Positions 34,929-44,443 of a DNA stretch of 64,000 nt are shown one piece after another. Made by a program: the position numbers and the translations under genes. Below the pieces are notes generated by a model. That model made no database searches and was not told where the DNA came from. It saw only the letters and a list, made by a program, of their open reading frames with translations. The DNA comes from JAGVSZ01 sp963747775. GTDB taxonomy: Bacteria; Pseudomonadota; Gammaproteobacteria; Burkholderiales; SG8-39. The stretch covers positions 372,001-436,000 of the forward strand of contig CAVVGT010000003.1 of NCBI GenBank assembly GCA_963747775.1. The letters are read 5' to 3'. The stretch's first letter is position 1, and each line of letters begins with the position of its first letter.

Positions 34929-35954
34929 AAGAGCGGCAAGACGGTTCTGACCGACGACGGGCCGTTGCGCATCGAGGTGCCGCGAGATCGGGAAGGCGAA
35001 TTCGAGCCCAAGCTCATCGGCAAGCACGAACGGCGCTTCACCGGCTTTGACGACAAGATCATCGCCATGTACGCCCGCGGGATGACGGTGCGGGAGATTC
35101 AGGGGTTTCTGGCCGAGATGTACGCCACCGAGGTGACCCCGGAGTTCATCAGCATCGTCACCGACGCGGTGCTCGCGGAAATCACCGCCTGGCAGGCCCG
35201 GCCGCTGGAGCCGATGTACCCGGTGATCTTCTTCGACGCGCTGCGGGTGAAGATCCGGGAGGACAACGTGGTGCGCAACAAGGCAGTCTACCTGGCCCTG
35301 GGCGTGCGGCCCGAGGGCACCCGCGAGATCCTCGGGCTGTGGATCGAGAACACCGAGGGGGCGAAATTCTGGATGAAGGTGTTCAACGACCTGAAGACCC
35401 GCGGTGTCCAGGACATCCTGATCGCGGTCACCGACGGCCTGAAGGGCATGTCCGAAGCCCTGGCGGTGGTCTATCCGGCCACCACCCTGCAGACCTGCAT
35501 CGTGCACCTGATCCGCAACAGCCTGGACTACGCCACCTGGAAGGAGCGCAGGGCGCTCGCGGCGGCAATCAAGCCAATCTACACGGCCCCGAGCGCGGAG
35601 GCGGCCGAGGCCGAGCTGACGGCCTTCGAGTCCGGGCCATGGGGCCAGAGATTCCCGACCGTCGTGGCCGCCTGGCGGCGCGCCTGGTCGAACGTGATTC
35701 CGTTCTTCGCGTTTCCGCCGGCGGTGCGGCGGGTGATCTACACGACGAACTGCATCGAGAGCGTGAACGCGCGGTTGAGGAAGATCATCAAGACACGCGG
35801 CCACTTCCCATCCGACGACGCCGCCAGCAAGCTGATCTGGCTGGCGCTTCGCAACATCATTGCCGATTGGAGCCGCGCGGCACACGACTGGAAGAGTGCA
35901 ATGAATCAATTCGCAATCCTGTACGCTGATCGCTTCTCGACGAGGGCTGCGTAA
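34929..35954 (+). pseudogene. IS256-family transposase, N-terminally truncated
   Basis: About 340 codons remain, beginning at GKSGKTVLTDDGPLRIEVPR. The catalytic Asp (VIFFDALRVKIRED), second Asp (LIAVTDGLKGM) and Glu (TTNCIESVNARLRK) are all present. The missing N-terminus holds the DNA-binding part, so it is probably inactive. Confidence 0.9.
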
Positions 35955-36036
35955 AATGATCCGGTTCATCGTCCGGGGGCGCGCCCCGGGACGATGAACC
36001 CAAACCTGCCTTACACACAGAAATCAGGACACTCCC
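34929..36036 (+). mobile_element. IS256-family element, 5'-truncated
   Basis: Compared with the copy at 62613-64000, this lacks about the first 90 codons and the left end. The right end is complete and finishes TCAGGACACTCCC at 36036. A long inverted repeat at 35963-36000 (GGTTCATCGTCC and GGACGATGAACC arms) follows the stop and is shared with the other copy. Confidence 0.9.
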
Positions 36037-36077
36037 ACGGCGTCTAAGATTCGTTGCAATCACCAGGAGGAGGAGCC

Positions 36078-37643
36078 ATGATCCCGCGCTCTGTGCGCGT
36101 CGCGTCCGCGACGCTTGCTTGCCTTGCTCTGTTTCCCTGCGCCGCGTCTGCGGCTATGTCGTGCGCCGCGCTCGCGACATTGCAGCTTCCTGAAACCACC
36201 ATTACGGCGGCGCATGAAGTGCCTGCCGGCACCTACACACCGCCTGGAACGTCAACCCCACTGCCCGATCTACCGGCGTTTTGCCGGGTAGCGCTTACGG
36301 TTGCGCCCGCGATCCACGTCGAAGTTTGGTTGCCCAAGAGCACCTGGAACCAGCGCTACCAGGGCGTCGGCGGGGGCGGCTATGCCGGCTCGATCTCGTA
36401 CGGCGCTCTGGCCACTGCGCTGCGCGCGGGCTATGCCACGGCGAGCACGGATACCGGTCACGTCGGCGGCAGCGGAACCTTTGCTCTGAACCCCGACGGC
36501 ACCCTGAACTGGGGCCTGATCGAGGACTTCGCCCGCCGCTCGCTGCACGAGATGGTGCTCAAGGCCAAGAGCATCATCAACGCGCACTACGGTGACGCGC
36601 CGAAGTATTCGTACTGGACCGGCTGCTCGACCGGTGGCCGGCAGGGGCTCATGGCCGTGCAGCAGTTTCCCGAGGAGTACGACGGCCTGGTGATCGCCGC
36701 GCCGGCGATCCACTGGGAGCGCTTCATCGCCGCCGAGATCTGGCCGCAGATCGTCATGCACCAGGAAGTCGGGGCACCGATTGCGCCCGCGAAGCTCAAC
36801 GCCGTCAACAATGCCGCCGTCGCCGCCTGCGATGCCGCGGACGGAGTCGCCGATGGCGTCATCAACGACCCGCGCAAGTGCGACTTCGACCCGGCGACTT
36901 TGATCTGCCCCGGCGGCGATCCCAGCACATGCCTTACGCCGCAGGAAGCGAACGCCGTGATCAAGATCTGGAACGGCCCGACGGGCGCGAAAACCGGGAA
37001 TCGGCTGTGGTTCGGCCTTGAGCCCGGGGGTTCGTTCGCCGGCCTTGCGGGAACGAGCCCCTTCCCCATCGCCAGTACGCACCTCGCGTACTGGGTGAAC
37101 CAGGACCCGACGTTCGATTGGCACAGCGTCACGGAGGCGGGATTCGAAGCGCAGTTCAGAACCTCCTTCAATAAGTTCAACGAGGTGATCGGCACCGACG
37201 AGGACAACCTGCAGAAATTCCGCAAGCGCGGTGGCAAGGTGCTCATGTGGCACGGCGAAGCCGATCAGCTCATCTTCCCGCGCGGCACGGTGAATTACTA
37301 CGAGCGCGTCGTCACAGGCAATGGGGGTCTGAAGCACGTCGACGATTTCATGCGTCTGTTCCTCGCACCGGGGGTCGCGCATTGTGCGGGCGGCGTCGGG
37401 CCGAACCCGGTTGGCACGCTGGAAGCGGTGGTGGACTGGGTGGAGAAAGACATTGCACCCGAGCGCTTGATGGCCTCGCGCTCCCTGCCCGGTGGCGGAG
37501 TGCGCACGCGACCGCTGTGCCCTTATCCCGACACCGCGATGTGGACCGGCGTCGGTAGCACGGACGATGCCGCGAACTTCGTCTGCGTAGACGGCGACCA
37601 TGACGCGGACGATTTTAGGATCACTGGATTCGGCTCGAACTAG
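36078..37643 (+). CDS. Tannase/feruloyl esterase family protein
   Basis: The 521-residue secreted esterase has a signal peptide ending SAAMSCAAL. The nucleophile motif is YWTGCSTGGRQGLMAVQQFP near residue 185, whose Cys forms the family's disulfide beside the triad. The acid is in KVLMWHGEADQLIFPRG near 395, and the His is in LAPGVAHCAGGVGPNP near 440 with the partner Cys. A calcium-type loop, CDAADGVADGVINDPRKCDF, lies near 260. It releases phenolic acids such as ferulate or gallate from esters, which could feed aromatic catabolism. GGAGGAGGAG precedes the ATG. It lies immediately after the truncated IS256. Confidence 0.92.
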   Translation: MIPRSVRVASATLACLALFPCAASAAMSCAALATLQLPETTITAAHEVPAGTYTPPGTSTPLPDLPAFCRVALTVAPAIHVEVWLPKSTWNQRYQGVGGGGYAGSISYGALATALRAGYATASTDTGHVGGSGTFALNPDGTLNWGLIEDFARRSLHEMVLKAKSIINAHYGDAPKYSYWTGCSTGGRQGLMAVQQFPEEYDGLVIAAPAIHWERFIAAEIWPQIVMHQEVGAPIAPAKLNAVNNAAVAACDAADGVADGVINDPRKCDFDPATLICPGGDPSTCLTPQEANAVIKIWNGPTGAKTGNRLWFGLEPGGSFAGLAGTSPFPIASTHLAYWVNQDPTFDWHSVTEAGFEAQFRTSFNKFNEVIGTDEDNLQKFRKRGGKVLMWHGEADQLIFPRGTVNYYERVVTGNGGLKHVDDFMRLFLAPGVAHCAGGVGPNPVGTLEAVVDWVEKDIAPERLMASRSLPGGGVRTRPLCPYPDTAMWTGVGSTDDAANFVCVDGDHDADDFRITGFGSN

Positions 37644-37770
37644 GGAAAAACCTTCTGGGTTGCCGGGTGTTGGCCGCGCCTGCCTGACCGGCTGCATCGC
37701 CGTGTAGGGAAGCCCAAACATGCGGCACGACGACGACTGAGGCGGCGGACCGCTGACTTCCGGAGTCAAC

Positions 37771-37797
37771 GAAACGGCGGCATCGGGCCGCCGTTTC
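37771..37797 (+). terminator. Probable terminator after the esterase
   Basis: GAAACGGCGGC and GCCGCCGTTTC form an 11-bp perfect stem with a 5-nt loop, followed by CATTTC. The T tract is weak. Confidence 0.6.
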
Positions 37798-37857
37798 CAT
37801 TTCAGCAGCGCAGAGACTAAGCGTGGACTATTGCGCCTCCCCGCTGAACGACCTCTC

Positions 37858-37905
37858 CTGGCCGGTCAGCGACCTTCGCCCGACCGTCGCAGAGCGACCC
37901 ATTGC
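37858..37905 (+). repeat. Dispersed repeat A, variant type 2
   Basis: TGGCCGGTCAGCGAC matches the core start, but the tail is the alternative form (CCGACCGTCGCAGAGCGACC), shared with the copy near 60200. Apart from this and the terminator, 37644-38098 shows no clear gene. Confidence 0.6.
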
Positions 37906-38098
37906 CGCCTGTCGTGGTGTCTAGAAGGCAGACCTTCGCTGATTTCACTGTTCGGCCATGAGAAGACGTTGCGCATGGCCCCAAGCCTTGGCCGTCGGTG
38001 CAGCCTAATGTATTCAGTTTAGACCGTCCGTCCAATTTTGATCGTTCCGGGCTTTCGGCATGATGCTCTCGATATTCTTATCAGTTCGCGGGAGTGCC

Positions 38099-38245
38099 AT
38101 GTCGACACTGCGTCCGACCCTTCTCGTTGCTTGGCTCTTGTCCCCCGCCGCCGTGCTGGCCGACGGTGCCGAAGAATGCCTGTTTGAGGGCTGTTGCGCT
38201 TCCGTCGAGGCATGCTGCACAAGCTCCTCCGACGCTCGGGGATAG
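38099..38245 (+). CDS. Small Cys-rich exported peptide, 48 aa
   Basis: The ATG at 38099 is preceded by GGGAG. A signal-like segment (LLVAWLLSPAAVLADG) is followed by EECLFEGCCASVEACCTSSS with five cysteines. It may be a small exported or metal-binding peptide. Family unknown. A second small gene starts 8 bp after its stop. Confidence 0.45.
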   Translation: MSTLRPTLLVAWLLSPAAVLADGAEECLFEGCCASVEACCTSSSDARG

Positions 38246-38252
38246 AGGACCG

Positions 38253-38387
38253 ATGGTCGTCGCCGCGATCGGAGTGATCGCGCTCGTTGCGAGCGTCAGC
38301 TCATGGTTCCCGTCGGGCATCGCACTCGGTGTCGGGCTCCTCGTGCTCGGCGTAGCGCTCGAGCTCATACCCTCGAGGAATCCGTGA
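38253..38387 (+). CDS. Small two-helix membrane protein, 44 aa
   Basis: The ATG at 38253 lies behind AGAGGA. The product has two hydrophobic stretches, VVAAIGVIALVASVSSW and IALGVGLLVLGVALELI, and ends PSRNP. It may be co-transcribed with the Cys-rich peptide. Function unknown. Confidence 0.45.
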   Translation: MVVAAIGVIALVASVSSWFPSGIALGVGLLVLGVALELIPSRNP

Positions 38388-39046
38388 ATTTCGGAGTGCC
38401 GACGTGTTGAGAGTCAACTTCTCGTGCGGATGGCGCGGGACGTTAATGCTTCGCCTGGAAAAACAGGCGCGTAACTCTACGTCTCGCGAGGCCTACAGCG
38501 CGTAGAGCCGCGCGCGACACCGCGCCATGCGCCGACTGACCCGCCGGCCGCGCCAGAGCTCGAACCACGCGATGAGATTAGAGTAGATCATGAGCGTCAC
38601 CGATGCCGCGATGATGGTCGTCTACCGGCTCATGTTGATGGCAATGTTGCCGAAGACAATGTCCCATGTTGCCGAAGGGGTTGCCTTGGGGCGTCGACGC
38701 CCCGAAGTGCCACCTGCAAGACAAAGGCCTGACCGGAGGCCGCGCGACCTCCAGTGCCACCACGGTGAACGTTCGCCAAGTCTGTACCGTACCGCCGGCA
38801 TCCGATTGAAAATAGGTTCTTTGAAGGTTGATGGCCGCTGCGGGCCAAACCCGAAAATGCCATCCGGCTGTTGCATTTGAGCCCCCGAAGCGGAGCGATC
38901 GGAGCGGGTTACCGGTAAGTAACACGGTTGGAGCGTCGGTCCGTGCAAGGAACCCCAACGTCCCGTAGCCGGGCGCCTCAGGGCCAGGCCCTGCGTGGAG
39001 ACGCTGGAGCAGAGGTGGGCGAGCGGACCGGGTTACGCAGTCCCGA
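38388..39046. other. Gene-poor stretch
   Basis: No frame here has a convincing start, ribosome-binding site or family motif. A short CAGGGCC-A-GGCCCTG hairpin is present near 38980. I see nothing else. Confidence 0.5.
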
Positions 39047-39769
39047 TCAGCCCGGAAACAGTAACTGCAGTTGAAAGCGCAGCGCCCAGTCCGACCCGCC
39101 GTCCGGCCTTTCGATGTTGTAGTAGTAGCCGGCCTGCACGCTGACCGGCACCTCGCCGAAGCGCACGAAGCGGCCGATGCTGGCGCCTATCGGGACGGTC
39201 CACCTTTGGCCGCTCGGCGCCTGCCAGTCCGCGTTGATGACCGGCACGCTCGTGAGGTACCAGCCGTCCATTAGGTTGTAGTTGACGAACGGCTGGATCA
39301 GGAAGCCATTCGCGGTTCCGCGATCGACGTCGCCGGCGAGCGCGCACCGTTCCGAACCGAGCGCGCCGTACAGCCGCACGCCCTCAACCGCGAACGCGAC
39401 GCTCGCGACACCCGCGCTCCAGGTGCCCGCGCTGAGAGGATCGTCTGAGGCCACGGGACGAACGATCTGCGGCCCGAGCTTCCAAGTCAGCGTCCAAGGG
39501 TCTGCGGGCAGATCGCCGATCCCGCCCTTGCGCTGCCGCGCGGTCCTAAGGGCCGCCTGCGAGACATCCGGCCGGAGCGCTTCAGCAAACAGGTTCCGGT
39601 CGGCGTGAACGCTGGTCGAACGGACGATGTACAGGGTCTTGTCCTGGTCCAGCGCAGCCGTTGTCTGCTCCTCGAAATCCTGCCCGAGCGCCGATGAGCA
39701 CGCCTGACCAGCAAGCCAGCATCCGACCAACGCCCCGGCTTTGAAGCGACTCTGGTTCGGCAGCAGCAT
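39047..39769 (-). CDS. Exported outer-membrane-like beta-barrel protein
   Basis: About 240 residues have a signal peptide (GALVGCWLAGQACSSALGQ). The C-terminal half alternates hydrophobic and polar residues, with ANGFLIQPFVNYNLMDGWYL, VPVINADWQAPSGQRWTVPI and VPVSVQAGYYYNIERPDGGS, and ends in the aromatic strand WALRFQLQLLF. This resembles barrel proteins of the phenol-degradation MetA/transporter-like group. An upstream ATG at 39808 is possible. No partner gene is adjacent. Confidence 0.65.
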   Translation of the reverse strand: MLLPNQSRFKAGALVGCWLAGQACSSALGQDFEEQTTAALDQDKTLYIVRSTSVHADRNLFAEALRPDVSQAALRTARQRKGGIGDLPADPWTLTWKLGPQIVRPVASDDPLSAGTWSAGVASVAFAVEGVRLYGALGSERCALAGDVDRGTANGFLIQPFVNYNLMDGWYLTSVPVINADWQAPSGQRWTVPIGASIGRFVRFGEVPVSVQAGYYYNIERPDGGSDWALRFQLQLLFPG

Positions 39770-40062
39770 GAGGTTCGCTCGCGAGAAGTCACGACAATGG
39801 CGGAGCACTCTATGGGTGGTCCGAGCCTGGACAAAGGAAATTGGTCCCGACCCGCGGATATGAGTCGGGTTGCTTGAAGGCGTGTATGACGCGCGTCACA
39901 TCGCGAGACCTGCAGGCGGGTGGACGGTAGCCACTACGCTTGACGCAAGCGGGAGCGCCGATTGCTCGGCATTGCGGTGAGGTGGGCTGCGTAGTCGACC
40001 GCGGCGGCCGGCGGCCGTACTGCCAGGCCCGTCCGTACATGCGCGAATCCAAGGAACCGCCG

Positions 40063-40497
40063 ATGAAGCACAAGCTGATCAATGCCGGACCCGAGCGCAC
40101 CTTCGCAGTGGTACTCGATGTCGGCGACGAACCGGTGTCGTGCCTGACCCGCTTCGCCAAGTACAATCGGCTCGACGCCGCCCGCTTCACCGGCATCGGC
40201 GCGTTCAGCGAGGCGGTGGTCGGCTTCTTCGACTTGCAGCGCAAGGACTACGACAGAATCCCGATCGCCGCGCAGGTCGAGGTCCTATCGCTGATCGGCG
40301 ATGTGGCGCTTGGGCCGAACGGCGAGCCCAAGCTGCACGCGCACGTCGTGCTGGCCAAGCGCGATGGCTCCGCCTGGGGTGGACATCTGATCGAGGCGCG
40401 CGTGCAGCCCACGCTGGAGGTAATGCTGGTCGAATCACCGTCGCACCTGCAGCGACGCACCGATGCGGCGACGGGGCTGGCTTTGATTGTGCTATAG
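40063..40497 (+). CDS. PPC-domain (DUF296) DNA-binding-type protein
   Basis: The 144-residue protein has the plant-and-prokaryote-conserved domain fold: RTFAVVLDVGDEPVSCLTRF, ARFTGIGAFSEAVVGFFD, the core GDVALGPNGEPKLHAHVVLA with GEPKLHAH, and GGHLIEARVQPTLEVMLVE. AAGGA supports the ATG at 40063. Bacterial members are metal-binding proteins of uncertain role. It lies 32 bp before the GH15 gene and is probably in the same unit. Confidence 0.82.
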   Translation: MKHKLINAGPERTFAVVLDVGDEPVSCLTRFAKYNRLDAARFTGIGAFSEAVVGFFDLQRKDYDRIPIAAQVEVLSLIGDVALGPNGEPKLHAHVVLAKRDGSAWGGHLIEARVQPTLEVMLVESPSHLQRRTDAATGLALIVL

Positions 40498-40529
40498 CCT
40501 TTGCACTGCGGCCTCGCAGTCACCTCTCG

Positions 40530-42362
40530 ATGATCGACCTGCCCATCGCCGACTACGCGCTGATCGGCGACTGCCATTCGGCGGCGCTGGTCTCGCGCGG
40601 TGGCTCGGTCGACTGGTGCTGCCTGCCGCGCTTTGATTCGGACAGCTGCTTCGGCCGCCTGCTCGACCGCCGGCGCGGCGGCCACTTCGCCATCGCGCCG
40701 CTCGATCCGTTCCGGGGCCGGCGCGAATACCTCGGCGATAGCCTGGTGCTTGCCACGACCTTTGAGTCGGAATCGGGGGTGGTGCGGCTGATCGATTTCT
40801 TCGCGATGCGACGGGGCGGCCGCAAGCATCCGCGGCGCGAGATGGTGCGCATCGTCGAAGGCCTACGCGGCGCGTTGCGTCTGCGGGTGGAGTTCGCGCC
40901 GCGGTTCGACTACGGCGAAGTGAAGCCATGGATCTATCGCAGCGCGCCGACGGCGCATTGCGCGGTCGGCAGCAACGCCGGGTTGCTGGTGTTCGGAGAC
41001 ATCGCGCTTGAGCTGGTCGGCGCGCACGACCTGTGCGCCGAGATTGCGTTGCACAAGGGCGAACGGGCGCATCTTGCAATGCAGTTCGTGGCGCCCGAGG
41101 AACTGCACGCGGCGCCGGTCAAGGCCCATGCGCGAGAGGAGCTCGATAACCATCTCGACGAGACGCTGGCATGGTGGCGGGAGTGGGCGTCGAAGATGGT
41201 CGACGCCGGTCGGCCCGGGGTGTGCGTCGTCCGGTCGGCGATCACACTCAAGGCGCTGACCTATGCGCCGACCGGCGCGATCATCGCTGCACCCACCACG
41301 TCGCTCCCCGAGCACATCGGCGGCGAGCGCAACTGGGACTATCGCTACAGCTGGATCCGCGATTCGATCTTCACGACGCACGCGCTCGCCAACCTCGGCT
41401 GCATCGCCGAGGCCGACGGTTTCCGGCGCTTCATCCAGCGCAGCGCCGCTGGCAACGGCGAGCAGCTGCAGGCACTGGTCGGCGTCGACGGCAAACGGCG
41501 CCTGACCGAGATCACGCTCGATCATCACGAGGGCTGGCGCGGCTCGCGTCCGGTGCGCGTCGGCAACGCCGCCGACAAGCAATACCAGGCCGACATGTTC
41601 GGCCTGCTCCTCGAGCTCGCCCATCGCTGGAGCGAGCGCGGCAACCGTCCGGACGAGGACTACTGGGATTTCCTGGTCGAGACGGTCGACTGCGCGATCG
41701 ACAACTGGCAGCGGCCCGACCGCGGCATCTGGGAAGTGCGCGGCGAGCCGCGTCACTTCGTGCACTCGAAGGTGATGTGCTGGGCGGCGGCGCACCAGGG
41801 CATCGAGCTGGCGCGCAAGCACGGCCTGCCGGCACCGCTCGAGCGCTGGCGCGCGGCGCGCGACGCAATCCGCGACGCGGTCGAGGCGCGCGGCATCGAC
41901 CGCGAGCGTGGCAACTTCGTCGCCAGCTTCGATGCGAAGGATCTCGATGCGGCGCTGCTGTTGCTGCCCGATGTTGGCTTCGTCGCCTACGACGACGAAC
42001 GCATGCTGCGCACAGTCGAGGCCATCCGGACCGAACTCGACGACAGCGGGTTGATCCTGCGCTATCGGGCGGCCGACGGCATGCGCGGCGCGGAAGGCGC
42101 GTTTCTGCCGTGTTCGTTCTGGCTCGCCGAATGCCTGGCGCGGCAGGGCCGCGTCGGCGAGGCGCGGGAACTGTTTGGGCGGGTCAGCGACTGCGCCAAC
42201 GACCTCGGCCTGTTCTCGGAGGAGTACGCGAGCGCGAGCGGCGAAATGCTCGGCAACTTTCCGCAAGGACTGACGCACCTGGCGCATATTTCTGCGGCGC
42301 TGGCGTTGGACCAGGAACGGTCATTGCGCGCCGGAGGCAATGCAGAAACACCAACCAACTGA
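40530..42362 (+). CDS. GH15-family glucoamylase/trehalase-like hydrolase
   Basis: The 610-residue cytosolic protein has no signal peptide. The N-terminal beta domain starts LPIADYALIGDCHSAALVSR and GSVDWCCLPRFDSDSCFGRL. The (alpha/alpha)6 barrel contains LPEHIGGERNWDYRYSWIRD near residue 270, the acid region in TLDHHEGWRGSRPVRVGNAA near 335 and the second Glu in SASGEMLGNFPQGLTHLAHI near 575. These are typical of GH15 enzymes acting on maltooligosaccharides or trehalose. Which sugar is used cannot be seen. Confidence 0.92.
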   Translation: MIDLPIADYALIGDCHSAALVSRGGSVDWCCLPRFDSDSCFGRLLDRRRGGHFAIAPLDPFRGRREYLGDSLVLATTFESESGVVRLIDFFAMRRGGRKHPRREMVRIVEGLRGALRLRVEFAPRFDYGEVKPWIYRSAPTAHCAVGSNAGLLVFGDIALELVGAHDLCAEIALHKGERAHLAMQFVAPEELHAAPVKAHAREELDNHLDETLAWWREWASKMVDAGRPGVCVVRSAITLKALTYAPTGAIIAAPTTSLPEHIGGERNWDYRYSWIRDSIFTTHALANLGCIAEADGFRRFIQRSAAGNGEQLQALVGVDGKRRLTEITLDHHEGWRGSRPVRVGNAADKQYQADMFGLLLELAHRWSERGNRPDEDYWDFLVETVDCAIDNWQRPDRGIWEVRGEPRHFVHSKVMCWAAAHQGIELARKHGLPAPLERWRAARDAIRDAVEARGIDRERGNFVASFDAKDLDAALLLLPDVGFVAYDDERMLRTVEAIRTELDDSGLILRYRAADGMRGAEGAFLPCSFWLAECLARQGRVGEARELFGRVSDCANDLGLFSEEYASASGEMLGNFPQGLTHLAHISAALALDQERSLRAGGNAETPTN

Positions 42363-42417
42363 GCCGATGGCGGATCGCCTTTGCCCCGCGGCGGCGCGGA
42401 TCGAATTCGACAGGCGC

Positions 42418-42450
42418 AGGGAAAACGTATGGAAGGTCTACGTTTTCCCT
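42418..42450. terminator. Long perfect hairpin after the GH15 gene
   Basis: AGGGAAAACGTA and TACGTTTTCCCT pair perfectly around a 9-nt loop. A second small hairpin (AAACGG/CCGTTT) follows near 42475. It could be a terminator of either strand, since each arm has an A or T run. Confidence 0.55.
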
Positions 42451-42552
42451 ACGGTGACAACAGAAAACGGCCTACCGTTTCGCTAAGCCATTGCGTGATC
42501 TAGCTCCCCTTCCTGAACACGTATAGAACCATGTGTCTAGCTACCAAGGGAG

Positions 42553-43200
42553 GCCCCCCGGCTCTGCCGGGGAGGCAGTAGAAGTTTGACATTTGAAGGA
42601 GTCCGCCCGCCCGCGGAAACTGCCAATCGTGAGCCGCCAAGCACACGAAAGGGAGTTCCGCGGATGGACGAGTATGAAAGCCTAAGTCACACGAAGTGGG
42701 AGTGCAAATATCACGTGATCTTCATCCCCAAGTACCGCAGGAAGGCGCTGTATGGGCAGCTGCGCGCGCACCTGGGAGAAGTCTTCCGCCGGCTGGCGGG
42801 ACAGAAGGAGAGCCGGATCGAGGAGGGGCATTTGCTGTCCGATCACGTGCACATGATGATTGCGATCCCGCCCAAGTACGCGGTCTCGCAGGTCATCGGG
42901 TACATCAAGGGGAAGAGCGCGATTCATCTGGCGCGGGTGTACGGGGAGAGGAAGCGCAACTTCGTCGGACAGAACTTCTGGGCCCGGGGATATTTTGTGT
43001 CCACGGTGGGCCGCGACGAAGCGCTGATCCGGGAGTACATCCGAAATCAAGAAGAAGAGGACAAGCGGTTGGATCAGCTGAAGCTTTGGCAGTAGGGGAG
43101 CCACCTTCAGGTGGCTCAAAGAGCGCGGGCCGCGTGAGCGGCCCGTCCAAGCCGCTTTGAGCGGCTCACACATTAAGGCCCCCGGCTTTGCCGGGGGATA
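42553..43200 (+). mobile_element. IS200/IS605-family element with end hairpins
   Basis: The left end has CCCCGGC-TCT-GCCGGGG at 42556-42572. The right end has CCCCCGGC-TTT-GCCGGGGG at 43179-43197. The ends lack conventional inverted repeats, as in IS200. Between the tnpA stop and the right hairpin lie three further perfect hairpins. Exact ends are not defined. Confidence 0.8.
42664..43095 (+). CDS. tnpA: IS200/IS605 transposase TnpA (Y1 HUH)
   Basis: The 143-residue single-strand transposase contains KWECKYHVIFIPKYRRKALY at the N-terminus, the HUH motif in LLSDHVHMMIAIPPKYAV near residue 60, SQVIGYIKGKSAIHLARV, FWARGYFVSTVGRD near 108 and the catalytic Tyr region LIREYIRNQEEEDKRL near 125. 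It cuts single-stranded DNA at hairpin-recognised ends. It is intact. No tnpB is present. Confidence 0.93.
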   Translation: MDEYESLSHTKWECKYHVIFIPKYRRKALYGQLRAHLGEVFRRLAGQKESRIEEGHLLSDHVHMMIAIPPKYAVSQVIGYIKGKSAIHLARVYGERKRNFVGQNFWARGYFVSTVGRDEALIREYIRNQEEEDKRLDQLKLWQ

Positions 43201-43657
43201 TTTACCGCCAGATTCAAACTCTCGGCGCGTTCTTGGAGAAATCCGGGAGATGCGGCTAGGCGCGTGAGGCTCTACGGGCCTGGGCGCTCCAGTTCGTAGC
43301 TTGATACAAGGGCGAACATCGACAAGACGCCATCGGTTCCGCGACGCCGGGTCAGCCGCATGCGGATGGCGAGCGTTCCTTCGAGCGCGCGCTCGAGCAC
43401 GACTCGGAGTCTTTGCCTGCGTCCGAAGGGTTCAAGTACATCAGGCGACGCCCGTCCCAAGGGCGTGGCGCCGACGCCGAGTTCCGCGAGGCTCCTCCAG
43501 GCGGGCACCGCGCCGAGACAGCCCGGCCGCACCGTTGGCACGGGGGAGTCGCCCTCTCCGCGGCAGCACTTCCGCGGGACGAGTGCCAGCGCGAGCGTGT
43601 TGCCGGATTGTTTGATCGAGCGTACTTTTTCCACTTCCGGTCGCCGAGGAGTAGGCC
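43201..43657. other. Gene-poor stretch
   Basis: Several overlapping open frames exist on both strands, but none has a recognisable domain or a good start. It is the upstream region of the next small gene. Confidence 0.5.
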
Positions 43658-44011
43658 ATGTACAACGTCGTCGTGGAATGGCTGGATGAGGAAAAATCGC
43701 GCGCCCGCTTCGCCCTGCCGGGAAGAGAGGAATGGCGAGCGGAGCATGTCACCGCCCTGATGCATGTCCTCGCGGAGATCCGCGCGCAGATGTCGCCGGC
43801 GGTCGCCGAAGAGCCGCCGTCGCTCCATGTGGAGGTGCTGCACGACCCGCGCTACGCTACGGCGCTGCACCCGTTCTCCGGCGGCACGCTGCTCGAGTTC
43901 CGCCATCCGTCGCTCGGCTGGATGGATTTCGTCCTGCCGAGCCGTGAGCGGGTCCGAATCTCGCGCCTGCTCATCGAGCAAGAAGAAGCCTGGCAGCGGT
44001 ATCCGCGCTGA
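43658..44011 (+). CDS. Conserved-looking hypothetical protein, 117 aa
   Basis: The ATG at 43658 is preceded by GAGGAG. The protein has a beta-strand-rich start (MYNVVVEWLDEEKSRARFAL), a helix (HVTALMHVLAEIRAQM) and a middle HPFSGGTLLEFRHPSLGWMDFVLP. No known family recognised. It is soluble and acidic. Confidence 0.6.
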   Translation: MYNVVVEWLDEEKSRARFALPGREEWRAEHVTALMHVLAEIRAQMSPAVAEEPPSLHVEVLHDPRYATALHPFSGGTLLEFRHPSLGWMDFVLPSRERVRISRLLIEQEEAWQRYPR

Positions 44012-44076
44012 CTGGCGGCGTCATGCTAGCCGCGACGCTGGCTCTACCTACTGTTATTCAAAGGGTCAAACGAAAA

Positions 44077-44099
44077 AGGCCCCCGAAGGGCCTAATTTG
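44077..44099 (+). terminator. Possible weak terminator
   Basis: AGGCCC and GGGCCT pair around CCGAA, followed by AATTT. It is about 65 bp after the hypothetical gene. The rest of 44012-44295 shows no gene. Confidence 0.4.
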
Positions 44100-44295
44100 C
44101 AGGAGTGCTGCGGCTCGAATGACTCCACGTGTGGCGCTCATTGCGCACCTCCGGCCGAGTTTGCACGCTTCTTGGAGGCCTCGAACGCCTCTGGGGTAGG
44201 ACTGTGCGCTAGGCCAATATCAAAGCGGACTTGAAGTAACGCGGCGAACGGCTGCTTTCCGGGGCCGGGCTAGCAGAGCGCGACCGTCTGTTATT

Positions 44296-44443
44296 GGCCG
44301 AGGCTGTGTAAAAACGATTGAGGCTCCATTGGTGCAGTGCATTTTCGGGCACGTACGTGCCCTATCGCGCGATTTGCTTTACTCGAATCACTCGCTATCG
44401 AACTTTTCGAAGGTCGTTTTTCTGTTTTTACACAGCTTCGGCC
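44296..44443 (+). mobile_element. MITE-like element, copy 1 (148 bp)
   Basis: The terminal inverted repeats read GGCCGAGGCTGTGTAAAAAC and its near complement GTTTTTACACAGCTTCGGCC. The inside holds a perfect palindrome GGGCACGTACGTGCCC. A second copy of identical length lies at 47606-47753. There is no coding capacity. The parent transposon is not visible in the window. Confidence 0.85.
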
